The translations under genes and the position numbers were made by a program. Below, one piece after another: positions 1 to 8,278 of a DNA stretch of 64,000 nt. Within the stretch, counting starts at the first letter, position 1, and every line of letters starts with the position of its first letter. The stretch lies in assembly GCF_014202505.1 (NCBI RefSeq), contig NZ_JACHGW010000005.1:248001-312000 (forward strand). The letters run 5' to 3'. Under the pieces are notes generated by a model. It was given only the letters and a program-made list of their open reading frames with translations, had not been told where the DNA came from and did no database searches. The DNA comes from Armatimonas rosea. GTDB lineage: Bacteria; Armatimonadota; Armatimonadia; Armatimonadales; Armatimonadaceae.

Positions 1-454
1 GCCGGATATCCATGCTGGCCTTCTCCGCCCCGTTGTCGTAGAGGCGCGCGGTCTTGCCGTCGTAGGTGTAGACCAGGTGGTGCCACTGTCCCGCGCGCGG
101 CGTTCCGTGCCAGCCCATGTCCGCCGCCCAGTGGGTCGCGCCGCCGTAGGCCCCGTTGTTGCCCCAGTTCAGCGCCAGATTGCTCGCAGTTGGCCCACCG
201 CGTCGGCCCCAAGCTACTAGCGTCTCTTCGTCGCCGCGGACCGATTCCTTAAATGCCCAGACCTCGATGGTTCTGGCGTGTGCGCCGCACAGCGCCGCGG
301 GCGCGGCGTGCTCGTAGGTATCGCCCTTGCCATCGAAGAAGACCGCGTACTGGCCGCCCATCAGCCGGAGGGTGGGGCTACCGACGCGGCGAAAACCGCT
401 CCAGAGCTCTCCCCCCGCATCGGGAGAGCGTGCATCGAGTTCAAAGAGCTTCAT
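1..454 (-). CDS. LamG/concanavalin-like domain protein (partial, runs off window)
   Basis: Reading leftward from an ATG at 454, about 151 codons are visible before the window edge. The translation contains VFFDGKGDTYEH, then TIEVWAFKES, then WHHLVYTYDGKTARLYDNG. These are the usual strands of a Laminin_G_3/concanavalin-like jelly roll, normally a glycan- or protein-binding module on extracellular proteins. A TGA lies two codons upstream of the ATG, so the start cannot be extended. No signal peptide is seen at the N-terminus. The C-terminal part is missing, so a catalytic domain may follow. The fold call is fairly secure; substrate and role are unknown. Confidence 0.7.
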   Translation of the reverse strand, partial: MKLFELDARSPDAGGELWSGFRRVGSPTLRLMGGQYAVFFDGKGDTYEHAAPAALCGAHARTIEVWAFKESVRGDEETLVAWGRRGGPTASNLALNWGNNGAYGGATHWAADMGWHGTPRAGQWHHLVYTYDGKTARLYDNGAEKASMDIR

Positions 455-575
455 GGCTCACAGAATAGCACTTAGAGCCCTATCCGGCCATGCGTCAAAC
501 GCAGGAAAATCTTCGTGAGAGCGCCGGAGGCCCTCTACTTAGTGGCCATCTCCCCCGGCCTCGTGCCTCGGCCAC

Positions 576-668
576 CCCCTCTTCCCCTCATGGCTCGTCC
601 CTCGCCGGGAAGAGGGGCTACCGGAGAGCCTCTCTTCCCGCGACGAAGGAGCAAAAGGGGAAGAGAGG
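576..668. repeat. Two tandem pyrimidine/purine hairpins
   Basis: The 262-bp gap between the LamG and GH127 genes (455-716) holds no convincing gene. It has two tandem hairpins with perfect 11-bp arms: CCCCTCTTCCC (576-586) with GGGAAGAGGGG (607-617), and CCTCTCTTCCC (629-639) with GGGAAGAGAGG (658-668). The same CCTCnTCCCTTCCCC-type arms occur at 23057-23187. A role in terminating the GH127 transcript is possible, but no T-run follows. Confidence 0.6.
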
Positions 669-716
669 TGCCTGAGCCGTACGAAGGCGGAGAGATGGTA
701 CACAAGCCGCCCCTCT

Positions 717-2954
717 CTACTTCTTCACCACACGCGCCCCATAGAGCCCGCCTGCCCACTTGCCAGGGTGTGCCTGGAGCCGCACCGTGATGGTCTTCTT
801 CCCCTTGAGAAGCTCCGCGGGAAGGGGATAAGCTTGGTCGAAAAAGACCTCGGGCTTGTTGTTTTCGAGGGTCTGTGTTGCGAGCTTAGTGCCATCGACC
901 AGAATATCAAAGACCCGGTTGCCGCGATCGCTGCCCCAGTAGGTGAGGATTAGGTCTTGTGGGCCATCGCCGGCGGTCTTGAGCACGAACGAGAACCAGC
1001 CGCCGTCGGTGGCGTGGCGCCACTTACGGGAGTTGAAGTCGCCCGACTCGGTCCTCTCGCCCTTGAGCTGATGATCCCGCTCGGGCTGCATCTCCCCGAT
1101 GGCGAGGTAGTCTGCGGTGCGTGCGGCCAGGGCCTTGGCCTCCGCCTCCTCCGCCCGGTAGCGTGCCTCCTGCGCCGCCCACTCGTCCTTGGTGAACAGG
1201 TCGAAGTAGACACTGTAGCGCTTGTCGTGAATCGCGTAGAACGGGGAGAAGGTCAGGGGGGCAGGTCGCACCGTGCCCTGCTTGGTCTCAAATGTCAGGC
1301 GCTTCGTGGCGGGCTTGAGGGCGCTCTCTAGCGGCTTGCCCTCGGTGAGGAAGACGGGGATTCGGGTGGGGGTGGGAGCGCTGGCTGCCCCGAGCTCTCC
1401 GGCAAGGACAATCGGGCCGTAGAGCGCCGCGACCCGCTTGGGGTTGTCGGGCATGGGCTCGGTGGTGAGGGCGAGGGGGAGCTTGAGCGAGAGCGTGTCG
1501 CCGGTCTTCCAGGTGCGCTTGACGGCGACGTAGCCATCGGCCTCGGGCGTGAGCGCCTCGGTCTTCCCGTTGACCTTGACCACTAGCTTGCCCGAGACCC
1601 ACCAGGGCTTACGTAGCCGCAGAGTCAGGGCTGTGGGTTGGTGGCAAGTAAGAGTCAAGCGCGTGCTCTGCTCCTCGGGGAAGCGCGTCTCCTGGCGCAG
1701 TGTTACTCCCTTCTCGCGCCAGTGCACCTCCGAGGCCACGTAGAGGTTCACCCAGAGCTGGCTGTCATCGTGGTAGTAGAGCCCGGCGCCGTAGCGGGCG
1801 TGGTTCTCCATCCCCGTGCCGACACAACACGTAAAGTCATGGTCGAGGCTCTGGAAGGCCTTGGTGCCACCGGGGGCCAGCGAGACAAAGTAGCAGACAC
1901 TCCCATTTACCGGACTCTGGCTGGCGAGGATATGGTTCCACTGCGCCCGCTCCATAAAATCCGCGTACTCGGCCTTGGGCTCCCAGGCGAAGAGGTGCGT
2001 CGTGAGCTTGAGCATGTTGTAGGTGTTGCAGGTCTCACAGGTCGCGGCCCCGAGGCGGGCGCTGAGCTTGCGTGGCTGTCCAAAGTACTCCCCAAGCCCA
2101 TGGCCGCCCATGGCATAGCTGTGCTCGTGCACCACGGTACTCCAAAAAGTCGTGGCGATGGTCTTCCAGCGCTCCTCGTGGGTGAGCTCGTAGAGCCGCG
2201 CGGCCCCGACAATCTTGGGAATCTGCGTGTTGCCGTGCTTGCCCGCCAGAATCCCACCGTCGCCGCGCCCCAGCGGATCGAGGATTGCCTTATGATCGAA
2301 CTTGCGGGCGAGCGCTAGGTACTTGGCTTGGCCCGTGCGCTGGCTCAGCTCCGCCAGCGACTCGTTGATCCCGCCGTGCTCGCAGGCCAGCATCTTCTGC
2401 CACTTGGTCTCATCGAGGTTCTTGGTCACGTCGATTGCCCAGTCCGCGAGCCGCTCGGCGACTTTGAGCGCGTCGGTGTTGCCGCACCACTGGTGGGTAT
2501 CGAGCAGGCCGGCAAAGAGCTTGTGGAGCGTGTACCAGGGCACCCAGGAGCCGTTCAAATCAAAGCCCTGGGAGCGAATCTCACCGCGGGCGATCTCCCC
2601 AAAGATCCGGTCGGCATCGGCAAACGCCGTCAGGCGGCCATCTTTGCGGGCGCTCTGGCAAGCCATGAGCTCCGAGACAATATAGGCGGCTCGCTCTTTG
2701 AACTTCACCTCGCCCGTGGCCGCGTACATCTGCGCGCAGGCCGAGAGGTAGTGTCCTAGCGAGTGCCCCGCGATCCCCTGGCTCTCCCAGCCGTCGTAGT
2801 GGACCGCCTTGGGCCTCAGGCCCGCATCGGTGCGGAACTTCGCCAGTAGTGAGTCGGCGTGGAGGCTCAGGAGCCACTTGGCATCGCGCTCCTGCGCGGC
2901 TTGAAACGGTCCCGCAAGCAGGCGGACATCGGTGAGCGGAAAGGCGGTCGGCAT
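717..2954 (-). CDS. Glycoside hydrolase family 127 (beta-L-arabinofuranosidase type, DUF1680)
   Basis: A 745-residue protein. The opening TDVRLLAGPF and the GHSLGHYLSA segment are typical of GH127 (formerly DUF1680), retaining enzymes that release beta-L-arabinofuranose from plant glycans. The zinc-thiolate site known from HypBA1 is present: E307 and C309 in CETCNTYN, and C376-C377 in FTCCVGTGMENH, one of this Cys pair being the expected nucleophile. The C-terminal ~150 residues form a beta-rich accessory domain like those in other GH127 proteins. No signal peptide is seen, so it is probably cytoplasmic. It diverges from the DUF1684 gene with 17 bp between start codons and has TATAAT exactly 6 nt before its ATG. 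Confidence 0.9.
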   Translation of the reverse strand: MPTAFPLTDVRLLAGPFQAAQERDAKWLLSLHADSLLAKFRTDAGLRPKAVHYDGWESQGIAGHSLGHYLSACAQMYAATGEVKFKERAAYIVSELMACQSARKDGRLTAFADADRIFGEIARGEIRSQGFDLNGSWVPWYTLHKLFAGLLDTHQWCGNTDALKVAERLADWAIDVTKNLDETKWQKMLACEHGGINESLAELSQRTGQAKYLALARKFDHKAILDPLGRGDGGILAGKHGNTQIPKIVGAARLYELTHEERWKTIATTFWSTVVHEHSYAMGGHGLGEYFGQPRKLSARLGAATCETCNTYNMLKLTTHLFAWEPKAEYADFMERAQWNHILASQSPVNGSVCYFVSLAPGGTKAFQSLDHDFTCCVGTGMENHARYGAGLYYHDDSQLWVNLYVASEVHWREKGVTLRQETRFPEEQSTRLTLTCHQPTALTLRLRKPWWVSGKLVVKVNGKTEALTPEADGYVAVKRTWKTGDTLSLKLPLALTTEPMPDNPKRVAALYGPIVLAGELGAASAPTPTRIPVFLTEGKPLESALKPATKRLTFETKQGTVRPAPLTFSPFYAIHDKRYSVYFDLFTKDEWAAQEARYRAEEAEAKALAARTADYLAIGEMQPERDHQLKGERTESGDFNSRKWRHATDGGWFSFVLKTAGDGPQDLILTYWGSDRGNRVFDILVDGTKLATQTLENNKPEVFFDQAYPLPAELLKGKKTITVRLQAHPGKWAGGLYGARVVKK

Positions 2955-2971
2955 GGCGGTATTATATCCGT
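2955..2971. promoter_or_regulatory. Overlapping divergent leaderless promoters
   Basis: The 17 bp between the two divergent ATGs contain TATTAT (2960-2965) for the rightward gene and, overlapping it on the other strand, TATAAT (2966-2961) for the leftward gene. Each hexamer is followed by exactly 6 nt and then the ATG. If these are -10 boxes, both transcripts start at or next to the A of the ATG. There is no room for a ribosome binding site. Confidence 0.6.
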
Positions 2972-3709
2972 ATGCAAACCTATTCCGACGAGCTGGCGGC
3001 GTTCCGAAAATCGCAAGAGGAGGAGCTCACCAAGGACGGTGGCTGGCTGAGCGTGGTGGGGCTCTACTGGCTGAGCGAGGGCGACAACGCTCTGCCGCCC
3101 GCGCTACGCAGCCTCGGGAAGCTCGTGCGGCAGGGGGAGACGGTGCGGCTCTACACGCCTGAGGGCGAGCGGCGCCTGCTGCGGCCCAATAGCGACGAAA
3201 AGCTGGCCAAGGGCTCGGTGACGGCGTTTATTTTGCAGCGCGGCAAGCGGTTTGGGGTGCGGGTCTACGATCGTGAGAGCCCGGCTCGCAAGAACTTCAA
3301 GGGCCAGCACTGGTATGCCCCGGACGAGGCCTACAAACTCACGGCGGAGTTCCATCCCTACCCGCAAGGCAAGACCCTCGCGATCACCAATGTCCTCGGC
3401 GACACCCAGCCCGTCCCGTGCCCCGGCTATGTCACCTTCCCGCTCAACGGCAGGCTCTGTCGGCTCGAGGCGCAAGGGACACCGACCGGGCTCTTCTTTA
3501 ACTTCCGCGACCTGACCAGCGGCAAGACAACCTATCCCGCCGGGCGCTTTCTTGAGACCGAGAAGCCCACCAACGGGAAGGTGGTGCTGGACTTCAACAA
3601 GGCGGTCAATCCCCCCTGTGCCTTCACGGAGTTCGCGACCTGTCCGCTACCTCCTGTTGCCAACTACCTCAAGATTGAGATTCCCGCGGGGGAGAAGAAG
3701 ACCCACTAA
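2972..3709 (+). CDS. DUF1684 family protein
   Basis: A 245-residue protein. It has the DUF1684 signatures GGWLSVVGLYWL near the N-terminus, then FRDLTSGKTTYPAGRFL, DFNKAVNPPCAFTEFATCPL and IPAGEKK at the C-terminus. Family members are beta-rich proteins of unknown biochemical role found across many bacteria. There is no signal peptide. The gene stands alone, diverging from the GH127 gene. Family assignment is strong; function is not known. Confidence 0.85.
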   Translation: MQTYSDELAAFRKSQEEELTKDGGWLSVVGLYWLSEGDNALPPALRSLGKLVRQGETVRLYTPEGERRLLRPNSDEKLAKGSVTAFILQRGKRFGVRVYDRESPARKNFKGQHWYAPDEAYKLTAEFHPYPQGKTLAITNVLGDTQPVPCPGYVTFPLNGRLCRLEAQGTPTGLFFNFRDLTSGKTTYPAGRFLETEKPTNGKVVLDFNKAVNPPCAFTEFATCPLPPVANYLKIEIPAGEKKTH

Positions 3710-3778
3710 ACAAAGGATAACCGGCGAAGGCAGGGGGTAAAATTTGCTAAGATTTTGTGGCTTCAAGTAACATTCGTT

Positions 3779-4543
3779 ATGTCTAGAGCCACCTCCCTGC
3801 GGCGAGGCTTTACCCTGATAGAGCTTCTTGTCGTCATTGCCATTATCGCCATCTTGGCCGCGATCCTCTTCCCGGTCTTTGCTCAGGCGCGGGAGAAAGC
3901 CCGCACGATTGCCTGCCTCTCCAACACCAAGCAGATCGGCAACGCGCTCCTAATGTACCTTCAGGACTACGACGAAGCCCTGCCCGCGCCGGACTGGGGT
4001 GCCGTGACTGCCACCAGCGGCCCTGAGCGGAGCGCCTTCGCTTGGGCGGGTGGGGGAACCGTTCCCCCCGGCCCGAACCTTCCTTGCTGGGCGGACCTCT
4101 TCATGCCCTACATCAAGAGCACCGATGTCTTCAAGTGCCCCGATGATGGCACGGGCAACCCCAGCGCAGGCGGCGTTTTCTACAAGGGCAAGCCCATCTC
4201 CTACGGCCTCAACACCTACTTCTACCGCACGCCGGAGGGCAACTTCTTTGGGACCAACTACAACGGCAGCGCGTCGTATGCCAAGATGGCCAACCCCGCC
4301 AGCAAGATCTATATCGCTGAGGTGGAGTCCGGACGCGGCCAGGAGCTGGTCTACCCGGCACGGCCTTGGGCGCTGACCCGCCACACCCAGGGGAGCAACT
4401 ATCTCTACGCCGACGGCCACGCCAAGTGGCACAAGATGCCTAGCTGGAGCACGACCACGACCTTCTGGAACGACCTGCCCACCGCGACAGCAACTCAGTA
4501 CCAGCAGTGGTTCCCCTGGACCGATGCTGAGGAGAAGTGGTGA
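3779..4543 (+). CDS. Type II/IV prepilin-like protein with H-X9-DG motif (DUF1559-like)
   Basis: A 254-residue pseudopilin. A short basic leader ([10 protein letters not shown]) precedes [17 protein letters not shown], the class III signal cleaved after Gly by prepilin peptidase. The hydrophobic helix ends in [12 protein letters not shown], a stretch I associate with Armatimonadota prepilins. Near the C-terminus [14 protein letters not shown] gives the H-X9-DG signature. A GTG at 3755 would place eight extra residues before the leader; the ATG at 3779, preceded by TAACAT 5 nt upstream, fits better. It is coupled to the next gene by TGATG. Its pilus or secretion partner machinery is not in the window. 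Confidence 0.9.
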   Translation: MSRATSLRRGFTLIELLVVIAIIAILAAILFPVFAQAREKARTIACLSNTKQIGNALLMYLQDYDEALPAPDWGAVTATSGPERSAFAWAGGGTVPPGPNLPCWADLFMPYIKSTDVFKCPDDGTGNPSAGGVFYKGKPISYGLNTYFYRTPEGNFFGTNYNGSASYAKMANPASKIYIAEVESGRGQELVYPARPWALTRHTQGSNYLYADGHAKWHKMPSWSTTTTFWNDLPTATATQYQQWFPWTDAEEKW

Positions 4544-5082
4544 TGCCCTTCCGACAAGACAAGCCTGCCCCCCAGGACAAGAAAGACCCGCAGTCGTTCG
4601 AGCCGCGCTCGGGGCCGGGGGCGGGACAGAAGTACATGGAGCAGCTTGTGGGGAACTGGGAGGTGCTTAAGACCCTCTCCCCCCCCGGCCGCGACCCGGT
4701 CAAGAGCAAGGGCAAGTGCCGCCAGACCATGATCCACGGCGGGCGCTTCTTACAGTCCGAGTTCACGTTTGAGCAGCCCGATGGCTCCAAGTCCACCGGG
4801 CTTGGGGTGCTGGGCTACGAGCCGACCACCGACACCTTCACCAGCACCTGGACCGACTCGCGCTCCACGAAGATCTCCCTGCGCCAGAGCAAGGACAAGT
4901 TCAACGGTAAGGAGATCTTCCTGTTCGGCAAGACCCTGGAGAACGGGGGAGCGGATGCGCGTCACTCCCGGACCTGGTCCCGCCTGGAAGACGGTGGCAA
5001 GACCTTGGTGCACAGCCAGTATGTCCCCGGGCCGGATGGCAAGGAGTTTGTCATCATGGAGCTACGCATGACCCGCCGCTAG
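4543..5082 (+). CDS. DUF1579 family protein
   Basis: About 179 residues. The core runs from MEQLVGNWEV through FLQSEFTFE and GLGVLGYEPTTDTF to the C-terminal beta strands, matching DUF1579, a lipocalin-like beta-barrel family of unknown function. The ATG at 4543 overlaps the prepilin stop (TGATG) and GAGGAGAAG just upstream serves as ribosome binding site, so the two genes are translationally coupled. There is no signal peptide. A strong terminator follows. The N-terminal ~25 residues are low complexity (many Lys, Asp and Pro). Confidence 0.8.
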   Translation: MPFRQDKPAPQDKKDPQSFEPRSGPGAGQKYMEQLVGNWEVLKTLSPPGRDPVKSKGKCRQTMIHGGRFLQSEFTFEQPDGSKSTGLGVLGYEPTTDTFTSTWTDSRSTKISLRQSKDKFNGKEIFLFGKTLENGGADARHSRTWSRLEDGGKTLVHSQYVPGPDGKEFVIMELRMTRR

Positions 5083-5094
5083 AGGCGCGGCTGG

Positions 5095-5796
5095 CTACGG
5101 AGAGAGCTGGGCGAGCGTGCGCTCCCAGCTCTCTTTTTTTTCGCTGCCCTCCCGTCTTCCCAGGCGGTAGGCCTCCAGCTCGGACTCTAATAATTCCCAC
5201 TTGGCAAGCTGCGTCTCGGTGAGCCAGCGTACCGAGGGCTCGTCGTGGGAGAGGCGGAGCAGGCGCTGGAAGTGGGGCAGGCAGGCACCGGGGCTCGCCT
5301 GGTAGAGCTGGGCGAGAGGGGCTTGGCCACCCTGCTCGCTCAGATCCTCGACAAGCTGCCCGAGCGCGAAGGCATCGTTTTCTTCCGCGTGCTCACAGAG
5401 CAGGCAGGGACCTTGTGGCTCCAAGCGTGTGGCAAGGCTCGCCCCAAGGGTGGGGGGAGCGGTGCGGCGCCAGCGCGATTTTGTGGGGGTCAAGGGGGCT
5501 TCTACGAGACCGGCAGCCAGCTCGGCGCGGACACTCTGTAGCACGCTGGAGTAGAGGGTCGCGACACCGCCCCCCTCGCCGCCGCGCTGGCGAACCAGGG
5601 CCTGAACGGTGGTGGCGTGAGCCGAGCAAAACCCCCGTGAGCGTGCGAGCCGCTGGTGGATATCGGCGGCGAGAGTCAGCTCCGTGAGCAAAGAGCCGAT
5701 ATAGCGCACGGTGGTGGTGTCGCGGAGGGCACAGAAGGGGCAAGTGGGGCTCTGCGCCGCGCGGCGAAAGTCGGCAAGAAAGAGGGTATCGGTCAA
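5095..5796 (-). CDS. Double-cysteine-motif protein, DUF6062-like
   Basis: A 233-residue soluble protein with two similar cysteine-rich units. The first is CPFC near residue 19 followed by GFCSAHA near 56. The second is CLLC near 130 followed by CLPHF near 170. The Cx2C...CxxH arrangement, repeated, suggests two metal sites, and the pattern resembles DUF6062 proteins of unknown function. The only suitable start is a TTG at 5796. It lies 28 bp downstream of the GGDEF/HD-GYP gene on the same strand and is probably co-transcribed, so a link to that signalling protein is possible but unproven. Confidence 0.6.
   Translation of the reverse strand: MTDTLFLADFRRAAQSPTCPFCALRDTTTVRYIGSLLTELTLAADIHQRLARSRGFCSAHATTVQALVRQRGGEGGGVATLYSSVLQSVRAELAAGLVEAPLTPTKSRWRRTAPPTLGASLATRLEPQGPCLLCEHAEENDAFALGQLVEDLSEQGGQAPLAQLYQASPGACLPHFQRLLRLSHDEPSVRWLTETQLAKWELLESELEAYRLGRREGSEKKESWERTLAQLSP
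5101..5142 (+). terminator. Intrinsic terminator of the prepilin/DUF1579 unit
   Basis: A perfect 11-bp stem, AGAGAGCTGGG (5101-5111) with CCCAGCTCTCT (5124-5134), is followed by a run of T through 5142. It lies 18 bp after the DUF1579 stop. It overlaps the last codons of the convergent gene at 5095-5796, so it is also coding sequence. Confidence 0.85.
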
Positions 5797-5824
5797 GGTG
5801 TAGGGCCAGTCTGGCTACAGCATA

Positions 5825-8197
5825 TCAAACCCTGATCTCTCTTGCTGTCAAAAAAGCATGAACCAGCTCCGCGTCCCACTGTACTCCTGCCCCTTCCTCT
5901 AGGATGCGCAGAGCACGTGCTTCTGGCATGCCCTGGCGGTAGGGGCGGTCCGTGGTCATGGCGGAGAAAGCATCTGCGACCGCCATCAGGCGTGCCAGAA
6001 AGGGAATCTGCTCACCGGCTAGACCGGTAGGATAGCCCAGACCGTCCCAGCGCTCGTGGTGGTGGCGGATACAGTCTAGGGTGAACCCAAGACCCGGGAC
6101 CGCACTGACAATGGCGGCACCCATCTCCGCGTGCTGCTTGACCACCGCAAACTCGGTGGCGGTGAGGGTGCCCGGCTTGCGCAGGATCGAGTCCGGGACG
6201 CCGATCTTACCCACATCGTGGAGCAGGGCCGCCACCGAGAGGGTCTGCTGGACATTGCTGTCGAGGCCCAGCCCGCGCGCGATCTGCAGGCAGTAGCTGA
6301 GGACATCTTCGGAGTGCCGGCGGGTGTAGCGGTCCTTGTTGTCCACGGCGGTCACGAGGGCATCCAGCATAGAGAAGCCCTCTACCTGGCTCTGAAAGAG
6401 AGCACGGGCACAGTAGGCCTCGTTCTTGCGCTCCGCTCCCGTCTTGGCGCGGCGGAGCTGCTCATCGGCGAGCGGGATCAACCGGGTGCGGTCTGCCGTT
6501 CGGTCGGGAAAGAGCACGAGCCCGAGCGAGAGGGTCAGCGGAATTCCGACCGCCTGTCCTTGTGGCTGGTAGACCAGCCCTTGGAGCGCCTGCAAGAGGC
6601 GCTCCTCCAGTGCCTCCGCTTCCATGGCGACACCGGGCATGAGAAGAGCGAACTCATCGCCGCCAAAGCGTGCCAGGATATCGTAGGGGCGACAGATCGC
6701 CTCCAGCCGCCGCGCGATCAGCTGGAGCACCTCGTCCCCGATCGCATGGCCATAGACATCGTTGAAGAACTTAAAGTTATCGGTGTCGAACATGACCACG
6801 GCGAGCTGACGGCGCTCGCGCTGGGCACGCTCGGTCTCTTCGTAGAGGCGCTTGTGAAAGGCTCGGTGGTTGAGCAAGTTCGTGAGTGGATCGCGGTCGG
6901 CGCGCTCCTGCGCCTCGAAGAGCGCCCGCTCCCGCTCGGCCTCGATCGCTTTCTGCTCGGTGATGTCCTGGGTGACACCGCTGAGATAGCGCACCACCCC
7001 GTCGGCATTGTAGAGAGGAACTGCCGATGTATGCAGCCAGCGCAGGCTCCCATCGGGCCGCAGGATCCGGTACTCGGCCTCGTAGCCCTCGCGGTGCTGC
7101 TGGGCTTCGTGGATACTGCGCGCCACCAGTGCCTGGTCCTCGGGGTGGATGCGCTGGAGAAAGTCGCTCAAGGTTGCCTGAGCTCCCTTCGGAATCCCAA
7201 AGAGCGCGTACCAGGTATCGGAGAGCTCGATATACTGCCCTGTCTCCACATCCCGACAGAACGTCCCCAGGCGTGCTTGGTTGAGGGTGGACTCCAGGCG
7301 CTGGTGGGTCAGGTGGTGCTTCTCCTCCATGGCACGCAGGGCCTCTTCGACCTCCTTACGCTCCGTGATATCCATCGTGGTGCCAACGACCTTAAGGACT
7401 TTGCCATGGTGGTCGGTAATGGCCTGTCCACGGCAGTGCATCCAGCGGACACTGTTGTCTCTGCGTAAAAACCGGAGATCCTGGGAGAACGAGGACGCGT
7501 CTTGGAGAATGGTATGGTATGCCAGGAAGGCTCGCTCGAGGTCATCGGGGTGGATTCGGCTGACAAACGCCTCGCGGGTCGGTGTACCGTCCTCCCGCGG
7601 AAAGTCCAAGACGGAAAAGAGCTCCTCGGACCAAAAGAGCTGGTTGTTGATAACATCCTGCTCCCAGCTTCCCATCCGCGCAATGGCTTGACCCTCGCGC
7701 AGGCGTGCCTCGAGGAGTTGGTACTCGATATTGGTGACGATCTGGCGGGCGAGGGTGTGCAGGTGGTTCTGCGACTCGGGGGAGAGGGTGCGTGGCTCCA
7801 AGTCGCCCACACAGAGAACCCCGATCACGAGACCGTTTTTTAGCGCCAAGGGGATACCGGCATAGAAGCTAAGCGGGCGGCTGCCGAGGCAGAGAACACT
7901 ACCCTCCAAGCGCGGGTCACAGGTGGCGTCCTCGATCACCAGGAGCTGTCGGTGCTGCACCGCTCGGTCACAGTAGGAGCCCTTGCGGGGAACCTCGGTG
8001 ATGGGGAAGCCCACACGCGCCTTGAGCCAGACACGCTCGGCATCGAGAAAGGTAATCGCCGCAAACTCCGCACCGCAGAGCTGGGCCGCGAGCTGGACGA
8101 GCTCGTCGTAGAGGGGATCGGGTGGGGTGTCGAGGAGACGGTAGGCATGGAGGAGGGAGAGGCGTGCTTGCTCGTCGGGGATGGCAACAGTAGACAT
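5825..8197 (-). CDS. GAF-PAS-PAS-GGDEF-HD-GYP cyclic-di-GMP signalling protein
   Basis: A 790-residue cytoplasmic sensor. Domains in order are GAF (about 25-160), two PAS/PAC units (about 165-290 and 305-430, each ending in a VVRYLSGVTQDITE-like block), GGDEF (about 440-600) and HD-GYP (about 620-780). The cyclase signature RFGGDEF is intact near residue 512. An RxxD product-inhibition site (RPYD) sits five residues before it. The phosphodiesterase half is also complete, with HDVGKIG near 659 and HHERWDGLGYP near 714-724. Both synthesis and degradation of cyclic-di-GMP are therefore possible. There are no membrane segments. It leads an apparent two-gene unit with the double-cysteine protein. 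Confidence 0.93.
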   Translation of the reverse strand: MSTVAIPDEQARLSLLHAYRLLDTPPDPLYDELVQLAAQLCGAEFAAITFLDAERVWLKARVGFPITEVPRKGSYCDRAVQHRQLLVIEDATCDPRLEGSVLCLGSRPLSFYAGIPLALKNGLVIGVLCVGDLEPRTLSPESQNHLHTLARQIVTNIEYQLLEARLREGQAIARMGSWEQDVINNQLFWSEELFSVLDFPREDGTPTREAFVSRIHPDDLERAFLAYHTILQDASSFSQDLRFLRRDNSVRWMHCRGQAITDHHGKVLKVVGTTMDITERKEVEEALRAMEEKHHLTHQRLESTLNQARLGTFCRDVETGQYIELSDTWYALFGIPKGAQATLSDFLQRIHPEDQALVARSIHEAQQHREGYEAEYRILRPDGSLRWLHTSAVPLYNADGVVRYLSGVTQDITEQKAIEAERERALFEAQERADRDPLTNLLNHRAFHKRLYEETERAQRERRQLAVVMFDTDNFKFFNDVYGHAIGDEVLQLIARRLEAICRPYDILARFGGDEFALLMPGVAMEAEALEERLLQALQGLVYQPQGQAVGIPLTLSLGLVLFPDRTADRTRLIPLADEQLRRAKTGAERKNEAYCARALFQSQVEGFSMLDALVTAVDNKDRYTRRHSEDVLSYCLQIARGLGLDSNVQQTLSVAALLHDVGKIGVPDSILRKPGTLTATEFAVVKQHAEMGAAIVSAVPGLGFTLDCIRHHHERWDGLGYPTGLAGEQIPFLARLMAVADAFSAMTTDRPYRQGMPEARALRILEEGAGVQWDAELVHAFLTAREIRV

Positions 8198-8266
8198 TAT
8201 GGTAGTGATTCTCCAGACCTATAGTTGGCATATTTCTATATTCTCTAGAGTGCGCCTCTCTTTTGG

Positions 8267-8278
8267 TACAATCGCGCT
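8267..8278 (+). promoter_or_regulatory. Leaderless -10 element of the serine hydrolase
   Basis: TACAAT (8267-8272) is followed by 6 nt and the ATG at 8279. It matches the arrangement seen before many genes in this window. Confidence 0.5.

Noticed and set aside
6131-7468. A 445-codon open frame antisense to the GGDEF/HD-GYP gene
   Set aside because: It is a GC-rich shadow of a clearly functional gene. It has no domain, no ribosome binding site and low-complexity composition.
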